A DNA stretch of 64,000 nucleotides from Pullilachnospira sp963929535 (GTDB taxonomy: Bacteria > Bacillota > Clostridia > Lachnospirales > Lachnospiraceae), in NCBI GenBank assembly GCA_963929535.1, contig CAWVIZ010000013.1, positions 62,001 to 126,000 on the forward strand, read 5' to 3'. A model generated the notes under the pieces. That model was not told the DNA's origin. It worked only from the letters and a program-made list of their open reading frames with translations, and ran no database searches. A program made the translations under genes and the position numbers. This document shows positions 53,653 through 62,648 of the stretch, piece by piece. Within the stretch, counting starts at the first letter, position 1. Each line of letters opens with the position of its first letter.

Positions 53653-56120
53653 TACTCTCCTTTACTTGGTTCTCCCATCTCTTCCATATAGGTAACAAAT
53701 ACATTGCCGGCAGCTTCAAACAGCGCCGTACTGTCGTTCATCCCGTAATATCCCTGCTCCTGTCTGTCAGGATAATATAAGATCGTATTCAGACTGTCGT
53801 AGCCCACGATCACCACCGTCTCTGTGTCGGAAGTCCTGGCGATCACCGGATATCCCTTGCCTACCATATACAGCACACTCTCCAGGGGACAGCCGGTCAG
53901 GTTCAGCACCTGATACCCGTCTCCCAGCGCCTGGGAAAGGGCATTTTCATCCAAAGTGCCTCCAAGAACAGCCTCCGGAATTTCCTCTGTGTTCAGAAGC
54001 TGCCGGTCGGGCTGATTTCCCCGCTCCCACACATACTGCTGCTGACGGTTCAGCACCACGCCCATCTCTTCACTTGCCCGGCTGACTGCTTCACTCACGC
54101 TCATCCAGGTGCTGTCCAGTCCGCCTTTGGCATACACATAGTATATCTCTTCTTCCTGTCTGGTAATCTCCAGATCCAGCCGGGGCGCGCTCTGATCCAG
54201 AAGACTGGATGTGAGGTAAAGGACGTCCTTGTTGCTCAATGAGCGGTCAAAGTCCAGTCCGATCTGAGTAGCCTTTCTGTCCGTGGTGATCAGACGGATA
54301 CTGACAGTCTCTTCACTTTTCTGAAGATTATTCATGATATGATCACTGTTGACAGACACATACGCGCCATTCTCCCACTGTACCCGCTGAAGCTCGATCA
54401 GTCCTTCCTGCAGGACCGCCCCTGACACCCAGATATTATCTTCATGATATTCCTTGATCACTTCCCCATCGAAATTCTGGATCCTCACCGTATTCATGGC
54501 AAATACGGTATTTCCGGCAGAATCCGTGACGATATCGGCGTCGTTGGCGATTCCATAGATAAAGTCCTCATTGATAAATCCCAGAGCCTTCACTTTCTGT
54601 CCCTGTCCCGCCTGGATGGTATACTGGGTTCCGTCCTCCAGGCTGAGCACTGTAATGCTGGTGGATCCGTTCACCAGCATCTCGTTCATCCACGCAATGC
54701 TGGCCTGAGATCTGGAAATCGCACAGCAGTCCTGCTGCAGATCCTCCTGGATAACGGAATAGCTTTTGTTGGCGATATCTATCTCGTAAAGATCATCCTC
54801 CAGCAGCAGATACAGTATATCCTCTCGGGACACATAGGACAGGCGTTCCATATCGCTTTTCAGATATTCGTAGGAGGTATTCACCGGAATAAACAGTTCC
54901 TCAGATACCAGGTTCTGCTCAGCTCCGTAATGGTACACCGCAACACCCACCTGGCCTTCGTGGATATCCTTGTTCATATATCCGTAAACCACAAAATCAA
55001 TATCTCCTGACTCCTCCACCCGAACAATCTTGATGCCGTGCTCCTGGAGCAGCTCTCTGGCATCCAGTTCTCCGTCCCTGAAACTGAAAACTTCTGTAGT
55101 CTTGTTGGCGCTGCGATTGTAGGACCACAGCTCCCCTTCCTGGACAAAGGCCACAATATCCGCATTTTGGTTGGACTGATACTGAATGCTCCTGTCCACG
55201 ATCCCCAGATTGATGCCATTGCTGGTAAGTTCCGTATGTTCCCCGTCAAACATCTCCTGGGCACTCCGCTCAAAGTCCAGCAGCCGTATCCTGGACTGGT
55301 CATATCTCATCCGGTAAAAGTCCGTTACATAGTACAGTTCCTCTTCTTCCTCATCATCCACAGCGGACAGCACATATTCCAGCCCGATACTGCAGGTGGT
55401 CTCATTGATCTCCTTGATCACCGGCGTACCCGCCAGAGCCACCTCCGGGTTCAGATCCCCCCAGGTCACCATATCAAAACTGGAGTGGATATTCACACTG
55501 GTAAATGTACTGTTGGTCTCCGTCTCATCCGGCTCCAGATAGGCAGCCAGGTCAGAAGCCGTCTCCGGAGTAGTACATTTTACATAGAAATCCTTTACAA
55601 ACTCCACATACTCACTGACATTCAGACCTGCCCGCTGCAGCAGCCGGGTATAGTAATAATAGGTCTCCCCATTCTCCAGCTCCACATTGAACCGAAGGGT
55701 ATACTCCTGATTCATCAGAATGGGATTCTCCACCTTAAAATCCGCCCGCAGATTCTCTCCATCCTTCTCCAGACTGGTGATTTTCCCTTCTTCCACCACC
55801 GTACTTCCGTCCGCAGTGGAAACCTGGTACCCCAGCTCCTCCACCTGGCTCTCCATGGGATCCACCACCACCGTCAGCTCTCTTCCGGTGGACAGCGGCG
55901 TCAGACTCTCCCTCATGTACTGGGCTTCCATCTCCTGCGCGTAGCCATACATGGGATTGATCAGCGAATCCGCCATCTCAATATACATTACAGGGAGCAC
56001 AGGCTCCTCCATTTCTCTTGTCTCCTCCATGGTTCCCCGGTTAATAAACAATGCCGTTCCCACCACTGTCCCCACAAACAGCAGCAGGAGTACTCCCGCT
56101 TTTATGAACCCCTTCTTCAT
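53652..56120 (-). CDS. Large membrane-anchored extracytoplasmic protein with C39-like C-terminus
   Basis: An 822-residue protein with an N-terminal membrane helix (KAGVLLLLFVGTVVGTALFI, about 7-26) and a long extracytoplasmic part. The middle has repeated beta-strand blocks (for example LYEIDIANKSYSVIQED, TQYTIQAGQGQKVKALGF) that look like a propeller. The last 100 residues resemble a papain-like C39 fold: MVGKGYPVIARTSDTETVVI, VGYDSLNTILYYPD, in which the His-containing motif is replaced, so it may be non-catalytic. The start overlaps the methyltransferase stop (ATGA), and GGGAGG lies 12 nt upstream. Function unknown. Confidence 0.72.
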   Translation of the reverse strand: MKKGFIKAGVLLLLFVGTVVGTALFINRGTMEETREMEEPVLPVMYIEMADSLINPMYGYAQEMEAQYMRESLTPLSTGRELTVVVDPMESQVEELGYQVSTADGSTVVEEGKITSLEKDGENLRADFKVENPILMNQEYTLRFNVELENGETYYYYTRLLQRAGLNVSEYVEFVKDFYVKCTTPETASDLAAYLEPDETETNSTFTSVNIHSSFDMVTWGDLNPEVALAGTPVIKEINETTCSIGLEYVLSAVDDEEEEELYYVTDFYRMRYDQSRIRLLDFERSAQEMFDGEHTELTSNGINLGIVDRSIQYQSNQNADIVAFVQEGELWSYNRSANKTTEVFSFRDGELDARELLQEHGIKIVRVEESGDIDFVVYGYMNKDIHEGQVGVAVYHYGAEQNLVSEELFIPVNTSYEYLKSDMERLSYVSREDILYLLLEDDLYEIDIANKSYSVIQEDLQQDCCAISRSQASIAWMNEMLVNGSTSITVLSLEDGTQYTIQAGQGQKVKALGFINEDFIYGIANDADIVTDSAGNTVFAMNTVRIQNFDGEVIKEYHEDNIWVSGAVLQEGLIELQRVQWENGAYVSVNSDHIMNNLQKSEETVSIRLITTDRKATQIGLDFDRSLSNKDVLYLTSSLLDQSAPRLDLEITRQEEEIYYVYAKGGLDSTWMSVSEAVSRASEEMGVVLNRQQQYVWERGNQPDRQLLNTEEIPEAVLGGTLDENALSQALGDGYQVLNLTGCPLESVLYMVGKGYPVIARTSDTETVVIVGYDSLNTILYYPDRQEQGYYGMNDSTALFEAAGNVFVTYMEEMGEPSKGE

Positions 56121-57370
56121 TTTTCCATGCCTCCCTGAAACAACAGACCCTCCAGCGTAGGATGCAGATGGTACGCATCCAGGCACGCTCTCAGTCTCTC
56201 CCCATTTTCTTTCTTTTTCCCCGTATATACCGCCCTGATCAGCAGATTCTTGGGCGTATGCTCCATATCGATAAATTCCAGGATCTGGGTTTCATACCCG
56301 GCCATCTCCAGCATCTGAGCACGCAGCCCGTCAGTCATCAGCGCGGCAATCCTCTCCTTCAGCACCCCATAGGCAAATACCGGCTGCATCACGTCGTTGG
56401 AAATCTGCCTGTTCAGCTCATGCTGGCAGCATGGCACAGACAGGATCACGGAGGCTCCCCAGCCCACCGCTTTCGCCAGCGCAAAATCCGTGGCCGTGTC
56501 GCAGGCATGCAGCGTCACCACCATATCTACCCGGCTCACCCCTTCGTAAGAAGCAATATCTCCCTGACAGAACCGCAGCTTGTCATATCCGTATCTATCA
56601 GCCAGTTCCTGGCAGCGGACGATCACATCCTCCTTCAGGTCCAGCCCCACGATCTTCACGTCATACCGCTTCAGCTCCCTGAGATAATAGTACATGGCAA
56701 AGGTGAGATAGGACTTTCCGCAGCCGAAGTCCAGGATCGTGATCTCCCGGTCCCTGGGAAGCCTGGGAAGGATATCCTCAATAAATTCCAGAAACCGGTT
56801 GATCTGCCGGAACTTGTCATATCTGGCATGCACGATCTTTCCTTCCCTGGTCATCACTCCCAGATCCACCAGGAAATCCACCGGTTTCCCCTCCTCCAGA
56901 ATATAACGCTTCTTCCTGTTATGGGAAAGCCTGCGCATTCTGGCTTCCTGAGATTCCGGGCTCTCATCTTCACACCCCCTGCCGCCGCAGGCCGTTCCCA
57001 GCTCCCGGCTCTCCTTTGGCTCCTTCTTCTGTATTTCCTTCCCTCTTTGTTTTTTCTTCTCCTTAACTGTTATTTTCCCTTTTTTGCTTACCAGCACCGT
57101 AACGCTGCCGGACTCGCTGTCAATCTGAAGCTGCCGGAAATCCTTTCGGATCCATTCTTCCAGCCGGCAGACTGCCTGTTCCCGCTCAAGATTTTCATGA
57201 AATTCCTTGGTTCCCACAGTGCTTGCGCACTGAAACAGCAGCTTCTCCCGTATCACTACGGGTCTTACCTTGATCCTGGACGCGCCTGTACTGCTGCGCG
57301 CCCCGCTGAATACCATCAGCCGGAGCTGAAGGTTCAGATATCTATATAAAATTTCCTGTATATTCGTCAT
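56117..57370 (-). CDS. SAM-dependent methyltransferase (METTL25-like/COG-type RNA methyltransferase)
   Basis: A 417-residue protein with a helical N-terminal domain, a charged low-complexity insert (about 125-165) and a Rossmann methyltransferase domain: ITILDFGCGKSYLTFAMYYY (motif I), VKIVGLDLKEDVI (motif II) and VDMVVTLHACDTATDFAL. The following SVPCCQHELN is a marker of the PF13679 group, which includes eukaryotic METTL25/GSTCD. The substrate is likely RNA or protein but is not known. Its stop overlaps the next start by 4 nt. Confidence 0.85.
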   Translation of the reverse strand: MTNIQEILYRYLNLQLRLMVFSGARSSTGASRIKVRPVVIREKLLFQCASTVGTKEFHENLEREQAVCRLEEWIRKDFRQLQIDSESGSVTVLVSKKGKITVKEKKKQRGKEIQKKEPKESRELGTACGGRGCEDESPESQEARMRRLSHNRKKRYILEEGKPVDFLVDLGVMTREGKIVHARYDKFRQINRFLEFIEDILPRLPRDREITILDFGCGKSYLTFAMYYYLRELKRYDVKIVGLDLKEDVIVRCQELADRYGYDKLRFCQGDIASYEGVSRVDMVVTLHACDTATDFALAKAVGWGASVILSVPCCQHELNRQISNDVMQPVFAYGVLKERIAALMTDGLRAQMLEMAGYETQILEFIDMEHTPKNLLIRAVYTGKKKENGERLRACLDAYHLHPTLEGLLFQGGMEK

Positions 57371-57768
57371 TTATTTCTCCCGTGCGGCCTGGCCGCAAAA
57401 AGCCACAATACATCGTAACCATTACAATACGCCTATTATTCTAATGGTTTTCCCCTCAAACCACAACCGTTATTTTATTAAATATTATTAAGCATTTTTT
57501 ATATTTTATTGCGATCCTGGCAGATATCGCGCATTTTTCCGGGGCACAATGATTTCCGTCCTTTTCCCGCCACAGGTGATTCCGATACGGGAATGCTATG
57601 ATTTTTTGCAGGAAGAGTATGGTTTTTATTACAGCTTCCCACGATTCATCCGTTAAAATTAAGCAAGTAATATGTTAGAATAGACCCAGAGTGTGATTTT
57701 CACTGAACTGCTGCGGAAGTTCTGCTGTTTTCAGACACCCTCTGGCGGGATAGACGGGAGAGAATTCT
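57371..57768. other. Divergent intergenic region, no gene
   Basis: About 400 nt between the methyltransferase (minus) and the YesN-type regulator (plus). AT-rich from 57420 to 57530. It contains the TATG-ATTTTT/TATGG-TTTTT repeat at 57597-57627 and a possible -10 (TTAGAAT, 57676-57682). No coding frame recognised. Confidence 0.6.
57597..57627 (+). promoter_or_regulatory. Possible YesN-type operator upstream of the regulator gene
   Basis: Direct repeat TATGATTTTT (57597-57606) and TATGGTTTTT (57618-57627), 21 nt apart. A related pair lies upstream of the solute-binding protein gene at 62508-62533. AraC-type domains often bind direct repeats. Confidence 0.4.
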
Positions 57769-59358
57769 ATGGGAACATTAAAACTGGTAATTGTGGACGA
57801 TGAGCCGATTTTGCTGCAGGGTCTTCTGAACACCTACGACTGGGCAGGTATGGGCTTTCAGGTTGTGGGATCCGCCCAGAGCGGAGAACAGGCCATTGAG
57901 GTAATCCGGGAAACAAAGCCTCATGTCGTTCTGACTGATATACGAATGAAACAGATCACAGGTCTCATGGTTATGGAAGAAATTCAGAAAACGGATCTGG
58001 AATGTCTGTTCATCGTACTGAGCGCGTACAGAGATTTCGACTATGCCCAGCAGGCATGTGATCTCGGAGCTTTCGCCTATCTGCTGAAGCCAATCGAGGA
58101 TGACAAGCTTCAGGAAACCATGCACAGTGCTTATAAAACCTGCATGGAACGTATGGAAAACGAAGCCAGATACGAGAGCTGGGAAAATCTTCTGGTGAAA
58201 AACCGCAACAGCTTTCTGCAGGTGCTGATTCAGAAATATGTCCAGAACCTGATTCCCGAAGAAAAGGTGGCCGACGTTTTTCGGACGCTGGAAGATGTTC
58301 CGGGAAATGACGACCGCTTTATCACCGTATGCGTGGATATCGACCTGACCTACAAGATCACCAATTCCCTTGACTACGAGGCTTCCAGATTTGCCCTTAT
58401 GAAGCGTCTGGAAGATGTGATCGGAACACGCTTCTTCTTCTGGAGGGCAGATATGGACGAAGGCAGCGCTTTCATTATCCGTACAACAGACAAGGACGCG
58501 GTCAGAGAACTGAAAACACTTCTGGAACATGTGAAAAAAGACGAACAGAGTCCTGTAGTCGCAGCAATCTCAAAGCCTTATAAGGGGATTGCCGGAATCA
58601 GGAAAAGCTGCCTTGAAGCGCAGAAGCTTTTCGGTATGGCCAGCATTTCCGGCGCCAGCGCTTTTACCGTTTCCGAAGAAACGGAACTGAAGGTTCCGGA
58701 TGAAGCCGGAACAGATATTGACAGCCTGATCGTCAGCGCGGTTCGGAAGAACAACCGTTCAGAGCTGAAAGAGGTATTTATCCAGCGCATTTATTCCCTT
58801 CCCCACGAGGAGGAACTGCAGTGCAAATATCTGCACCGCCTGATGCTGAAGACGGAATTTATGCTTCAGGACACCTACGGCCTCACAGAGAATCTTGAAA
58901 AAAAGTTCCGGACTTATTATTACAACTTGAAGAATCTGAACGCGGCAAAGTCTGTGGACGTCTGTTATAAGATTCTGTGCGACGCCATCGACACACGAAT
59001 CCGCGAAGCGGAAAAAGATGAGACGAGATATTTTAAAGAATACCTGGCGGAAGCTGCCTCCTACATCGAAGATCATCTTCAGGACGAAGACCTGTCCATC
59101 GTGTCTGTGTCCGCTCATATCTACCTGAATCCGGTTTATTTCGGAAGAGTTTTTAAAAACGCCTTTGGCACGACCTTCAAGAAATACCTGATGCAGCGCC
59201 GGATGGAGAAAGCAAAAAAGCTGCTGGAAAGCGAAAACAGAAACATCGCGGAAATCTGTGATGCCGTCGGAATCAGCAACCCCTCCTATTTCTCACATCT
59301 GTTTAAGCAATACACCGGAAAACTCCCCAGCGAATACCGGAAGGAGTATGAAGGATAA
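57769..59358 (+). CDS. YesN-type response regulator with AraC DNA-binding domain
   Basis: A 529-residue regulator: receiver domain (VDDEP at 10-13, phospho-acceptor Asp57 in VVLTDIRMKQITG, Lys in AYLLKPIEDDK), a long middle helical/GGDEF-like region, and a C-terminal pair of AraC helix-turn-helix motifs (VSVSAHIYLNPVYFGRVFKN; IAEICDAVGISNPSYFSHLF). It is the partner of the YesM-type kinase that starts 26 nt downstream. Systems of this kind in Lachnospiraceae sense oligosaccharides and switch on nearby ABC transporters. Confidence 0.95.
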   Translation: MGTLKLVIVDDEPILLQGLLNTYDWAGMGFQVVGSAQSGEQAIEVIRETKPHVVLTDIRMKQITGLMVMEEIQKTDLECLFIVLSAYRDFDYAQQACDLGAFAYLLKPIEDDKLQETMHSAYKTCMERMENEARYESWENLLVKNRNSFLQVLIQKYVQNLIPEEKVADVFRTLEDVPGNDDRFITVCVDIDLTYKITNSLDYEASRFALMKRLEDVIGTRFFFWRADMDEGSAFIIRTTDKDAVRELKTLLEHVKKDEQSPVVAAISKPYKGIAGIRKSCLEAQKLFGMASISGASAFTVSEETELKVPDEAGTDIDSLIVSAVRKNNRSELKEVFIQRIYSLPHEEELQCKYLHRLMLKTEFMLQDTYGLTENLEKKFRTYYYNLKNLNAAKSVDVCYKILCDAIDTRIREAEKDETRYFKEYLAEAASYIEDHLQDEDLSIVSVSAHIYLNPVYFGRVFKNAFGTTFKKYLMQRRMEKAKKLLESENRNIAEICDAVGISNPSYFSHLFKQYTGKLPSEYRKEYEG

Positions 59359-59384
59359 GAAATATTCGGGAAAGAGACAACAAT

Positions 59385-61173
59385 ATGAAGTGGAAGTACA
59401 AAAAATCAGGAATACAGCGAAGATATCTGAAGTACACGGTGGCTCTTATGGTCCTGGCTCTGCTGCTCTCCAATCTGGGGGTGGGATTCTGTGTAAAGGA
59501 ACGGCTGACCCGGTCCATCGTCGATAAATATGAGTTCATGACCCAGCGGATGGGATATACTCTGGAATATCTGTTCCAAAAAAGCGATGAGGTCACAGCA
59601 GAATGCATTCTGTATGACGATGTACAGGAAAGCCTTCAGACGCAGGGTCTTGAGGAAGTGCGCCATATTGCGCTGAGCAAATATTTCGCCTATATTGATC
59701 TGGAGTACATGGCAGATTACTGTTATGTGGACAACAAAGGAAACGTATACAGCCGTTCCTATTCCAACGTCTCCTACGAAAGCGTTACAGAAAGCGGCTT
59801 TCAGGAGTATCTGGGGGATGACTATTCCAGAACAAAATGGTTCTGGGCGGAGGATACGCTGTTCGGAACCCACGAAAATGCGCTTTTTATCGGCCGGTAT
59901 GTGAGAAGCCTGGAATACGCCCATGAACCCGGAATGCTGTTTTTCAAAATGGAACCTGCCTTTTTGGAGCAGATCACCGGCACAAACATGGAGCTGGCTA
60001 ACGAAGCTGCCGTGGGCGTCATCGACAAAAACGGACAGGTCTGTCTTTCCTCCTCTCCGGAAGATTTCCGGACGGGAGAGCGTGTACCGGAAGATATTGC
60101 CCAGCGCATCAATGAAAAAACCGAAGCCGGTCTGTCCCTTGCCGGAGAAAACGTGGAGGGCGGCGTGCTGTCGGCCTATCGCGATGAAAACAGCGGACTC
60201 TCCGTATTTTCCTTTGTGCCGGACAGAGTTCTGAACCGGGGCCTGCTGCCGGTTTTTCTCGTACTTTCAGGCATTTACCTTCTGGTCATTGCCGCAGCCA
60301 TGGTTCTGAGTATCTATTTCTCCCGAAGATTTACCAGACCGATCCAGGTGATCAAAGAAGCAATGACCGAATTTGACGGCAGCAATTTTGACCGTACCAT
60401 CGAACTGCATACCAATACGGAGCTGGATGAGATCGGCCGGTCCTATAACGAAATGCTGGGGAATATCCAGCGGCTTCTGGAAGAAATCAAAGCCCAGGAA
60501 AAAGAACTCCGAACGGCGGAGCTGAATATGCTGATCAGCCAGATCAATCCTCATTTTCTGTACAATACCCTGGACACGATCTATATGCTGGCACGGATCA
60601 ACCGGGAGGAAACCACAATGCGTATGATTCAGGCATTGTCAAAATATCTTCGTCTGTCGCTGAGCAAAGGAAAATGAGATTGTGACGTTGGAAGACGAAC
60701 TTGAAAATGTCAAAAGCTACATGGAAATCCAGCAGATTCGGAATCAGGATCTCTTTACTTACGAGATCGACTGCCAGGTAAGCGCGTCGGACACAAAGGT
60801 TCTGAAGCTGATTCTGCAGCCAGTGGTGGAGAACGCGGTGAAATACGGTTTCCAGGATATCTTTGAAGGCGGGCGGATCCTTATTTCCATCTGCGCCGGA
60901 GACAGTGTTCTGTATCTGAACGTGTCCAACAACGGCACTCCCATTGAAAAGGATCAGCTGGAGAAAATCAATTCCATGAACGATCTTCCGATCGCGGAAT
61001 TCAAAAACTGTTTTCCGGATAAAAATCACGGATATGGAATCGTAAATATTCTGACCCGCCTCCGTCTGAAATACGGGGACGGGGCGGCATTATATTTCAC
61101 AGCACACAGCGACGGCACCACATGTACGATAAAAATTCCCGGAGGGAGTGAAGAGGAATCCTATGAAACATAA
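59385..61173 (+). pseudogene. YesM-type sensor histidine kinase interrupted by a one-base frameshift
   Basis: The first frame (to 60677) has a membrane helix (YTVALMVLALLLSNLGVGFC), an extracytoplasmic sensor, a second helix (FLVLSGIYLLVIAAAMVLSI), a HAMP domain and the His_kinase region with QINPHFLYNTLDTIYML. It stops at KYLRLSLSKGK. The sense continues one frame over as VTLEDELENVKSYMEIQQI, with the ATPase motifs LQPVVENAVKYGF and YGIVNILTRLRLKYG, ending at 61173. The break is an A-run at 60671-60674 that is one A too long. Restored length is about 595 residues, normal for YesM. Confidence 0.88.
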
Positions 61174-62455
61174 GAAAAACAGTATCAGAAAAATACAGGC
61201 AGCCGTGGCTGCCCTGCTTGTGGCCGTAACGGCGGCAGGCTGCCAGGAAGTATCCCCGGGGACAACAGAGGAAACGGAGGAAATCTCTTTTCCTGTGGTT
61301 TTGATTGTGGATTCTTCCACCGGAATCAAAAACGAGGAGACCCTGATCAATACCTTTAATGAAATGTACGAGGGAACATGGCATGCCGATGTGGAATGGA
61401 TTATGGAGACAGAGGAGGAATACCGTCAGAATCTGAAACGCCAGAACGTGACGGATACTCTGCCCGCGGTCATCACAGATCTCCGGATGCTTCCGGCCTT
61501 TTACTATATGATGATTCAGGATGAACGCATTGAAGAGCTGTCTCCCTACCTGCTGGAAGACGAGGAATGGATGGCGATGATTGAACCCTCCGTACTGGAA
61601 TCCTGCAGTGAAGAGGACGGAAGTATTTACCTGAGTCCGATCAGCACGGCAGCCTTCTCCTGTTCCGGCATCTACTGGAACGAAGAACTGTTCGCGCAGG
61701 CGGGAATTAAAGAGTTTCCGGACACCTGGGAAGAGTTCTGGGACTGCTGTGAACAGCTGAAAAGCCACGGAATCACTCCCCTTGCACTGCACACAGAAGG
61801 GACAGCCTGGGCGCCTATGCTGATCGCCACGGCGGAGGCCGCCTCAACGGAGGAGGGCGCTGCGTTTATGCAGCAGTTTTATCCGCAAACCTATCAGAAT
61901 GCGTCCGGTCTGCGCATCGCGAATACCCTGCAGAAACTGTTCTCCTATACCACAGAAAACGCGCTGTACTCAGATTTTGACGTGTCCTATGAAAATTTCT
62001 TTTCCGGTCAGGCCGCAATGATCCCCAACGGCTACTGGATGATGGATCAGATCCCGGAAGAATGGCAGGACAAGGTTCGCTTTTCTGCATTCCCGGAAAA
62101 CCGGCTGATCTCATCACCGGAAACCTTCGGCTGGGCAATCGTCTCCAGTTATAGCGACGAACAGAAGGAAGCGGCAGCAGCTCTGATGAAATTGCGGACA
62201 AAACTGAATCTGGAACAGAAGGAAGAGCTGTTTGTCAAAGATCCTTCGGAAATGATTCCCGCGGAACGGGACTATATCGCCGTATATAAAACCAGTCCTG
62301 AACTTGTCCCCAATTATCAGGTCAAATGGAATTCCATCCTGCAGGAAGAGACCCTGGGGGAAATCCTTCCGGATCTGGCAAAAGGAAAAATAACCCCGGA
62401 AGAATTTACCGCCAAAGAAGACGAAAGCATACAGAAGTTTCTGGAAGAACAGTAA
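61163..62455 (+). CDS. Sugar-type extracellular solute-binding lipoprotein, sensor-linked
   Basis: A 430-residue family 1 solute-binding lipoprotein: signal peptide (KIQAAVAALLVAVTAAGC, lipidated Cys about 27) and a periplasmic-binding fold (SGIYWNEELFAQAGIKEFPD, GQAAMIPNGYWMMDQIP). The ATG at 61163 with AGAGG upstream overlaps the end of the kinase gene by 11 nt, so the two are coupled. That suggests it presents ligand to the YesM kinase rather than to a transporter. A GTG five codons upstream is less likely. Confidence 0.87.
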   Translation: MKHKKNSIRKIQAAVAALLVAVTAAGCQEVSPGTTEETEEISFPVVLIVDSSTGIKNEETLINTFNEMYEGTWHADVEWIMETEEEYRQNLKRQNVTDTLPAVITDLRMLPAFYYMMIQDERIEELSPYLLEDEEWMAMIEPSVLESCSEEDGSIYLSPISTAAFSCSGIYWNEELFAQAGIKEFPDTWEEFWDCCEQLKSHGITPLALHTEGTAWAPMLIATAEAASTEEGAAFMQQFYPQTYQNASGLRIANTLQKLFSYTTENALYSDFDVSYENFFSGQAAMIPNGYWMMDQIPEEWQDKVRFSAFPENRLISSPETFGWAIVSSYSDEQKEAAAALMKLRTKLNLEQKEELFVKDPSEMIPAERDYIAVYKTSPELVPNYQVKWNSILQEETLGEILPDLAKGKITPEEFTAKEDESIQKFLEEQ

Positions 62456-62468
62456 ACAACGAGAGACA

Positions 62469-62496
62469 GTAACCGTCCAGACAGCTGAACGGTTGC
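62469..62496 (+). promoter_or_regulatory. Hairpin between the two solute-binding protein genes
   Basis: GTAACCGTCCAG and CTGAACGGTTGC pair with one mismatch. No T-run, so it may be a processing or stability element. Confidence 0.4.
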
Positions 62497-62507
62497 AATA
62501 GACAACG

Positions 62508-62570
62508 TATGATTTTTGGCAGTTATGGTTTTTTAATTGTTACCGTCTGCACAGGCCATATTGCTATAAT
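62508..62570 (+). promoter_or_regulatory. Promoter and possible YesN operator of the second solute-binding protein gene
   Basis: TATGATTTTT (62508-62517) and TATGGTTTTT (62524-62533) are followed by a strong -10 TATAAT (62565-62570) with no good -35. A weak -35 next to a repeat site suits an activator-dependent promoter. Confidence 0.5.
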
Positions 62571-62648
62571 GTCCTCAGAACAAAGGAAAACGTAATTGTT
62601 TGCGGCCGGACAGTTACAGAACAGTTTTCAGAAAGGAAAGAGGACATT

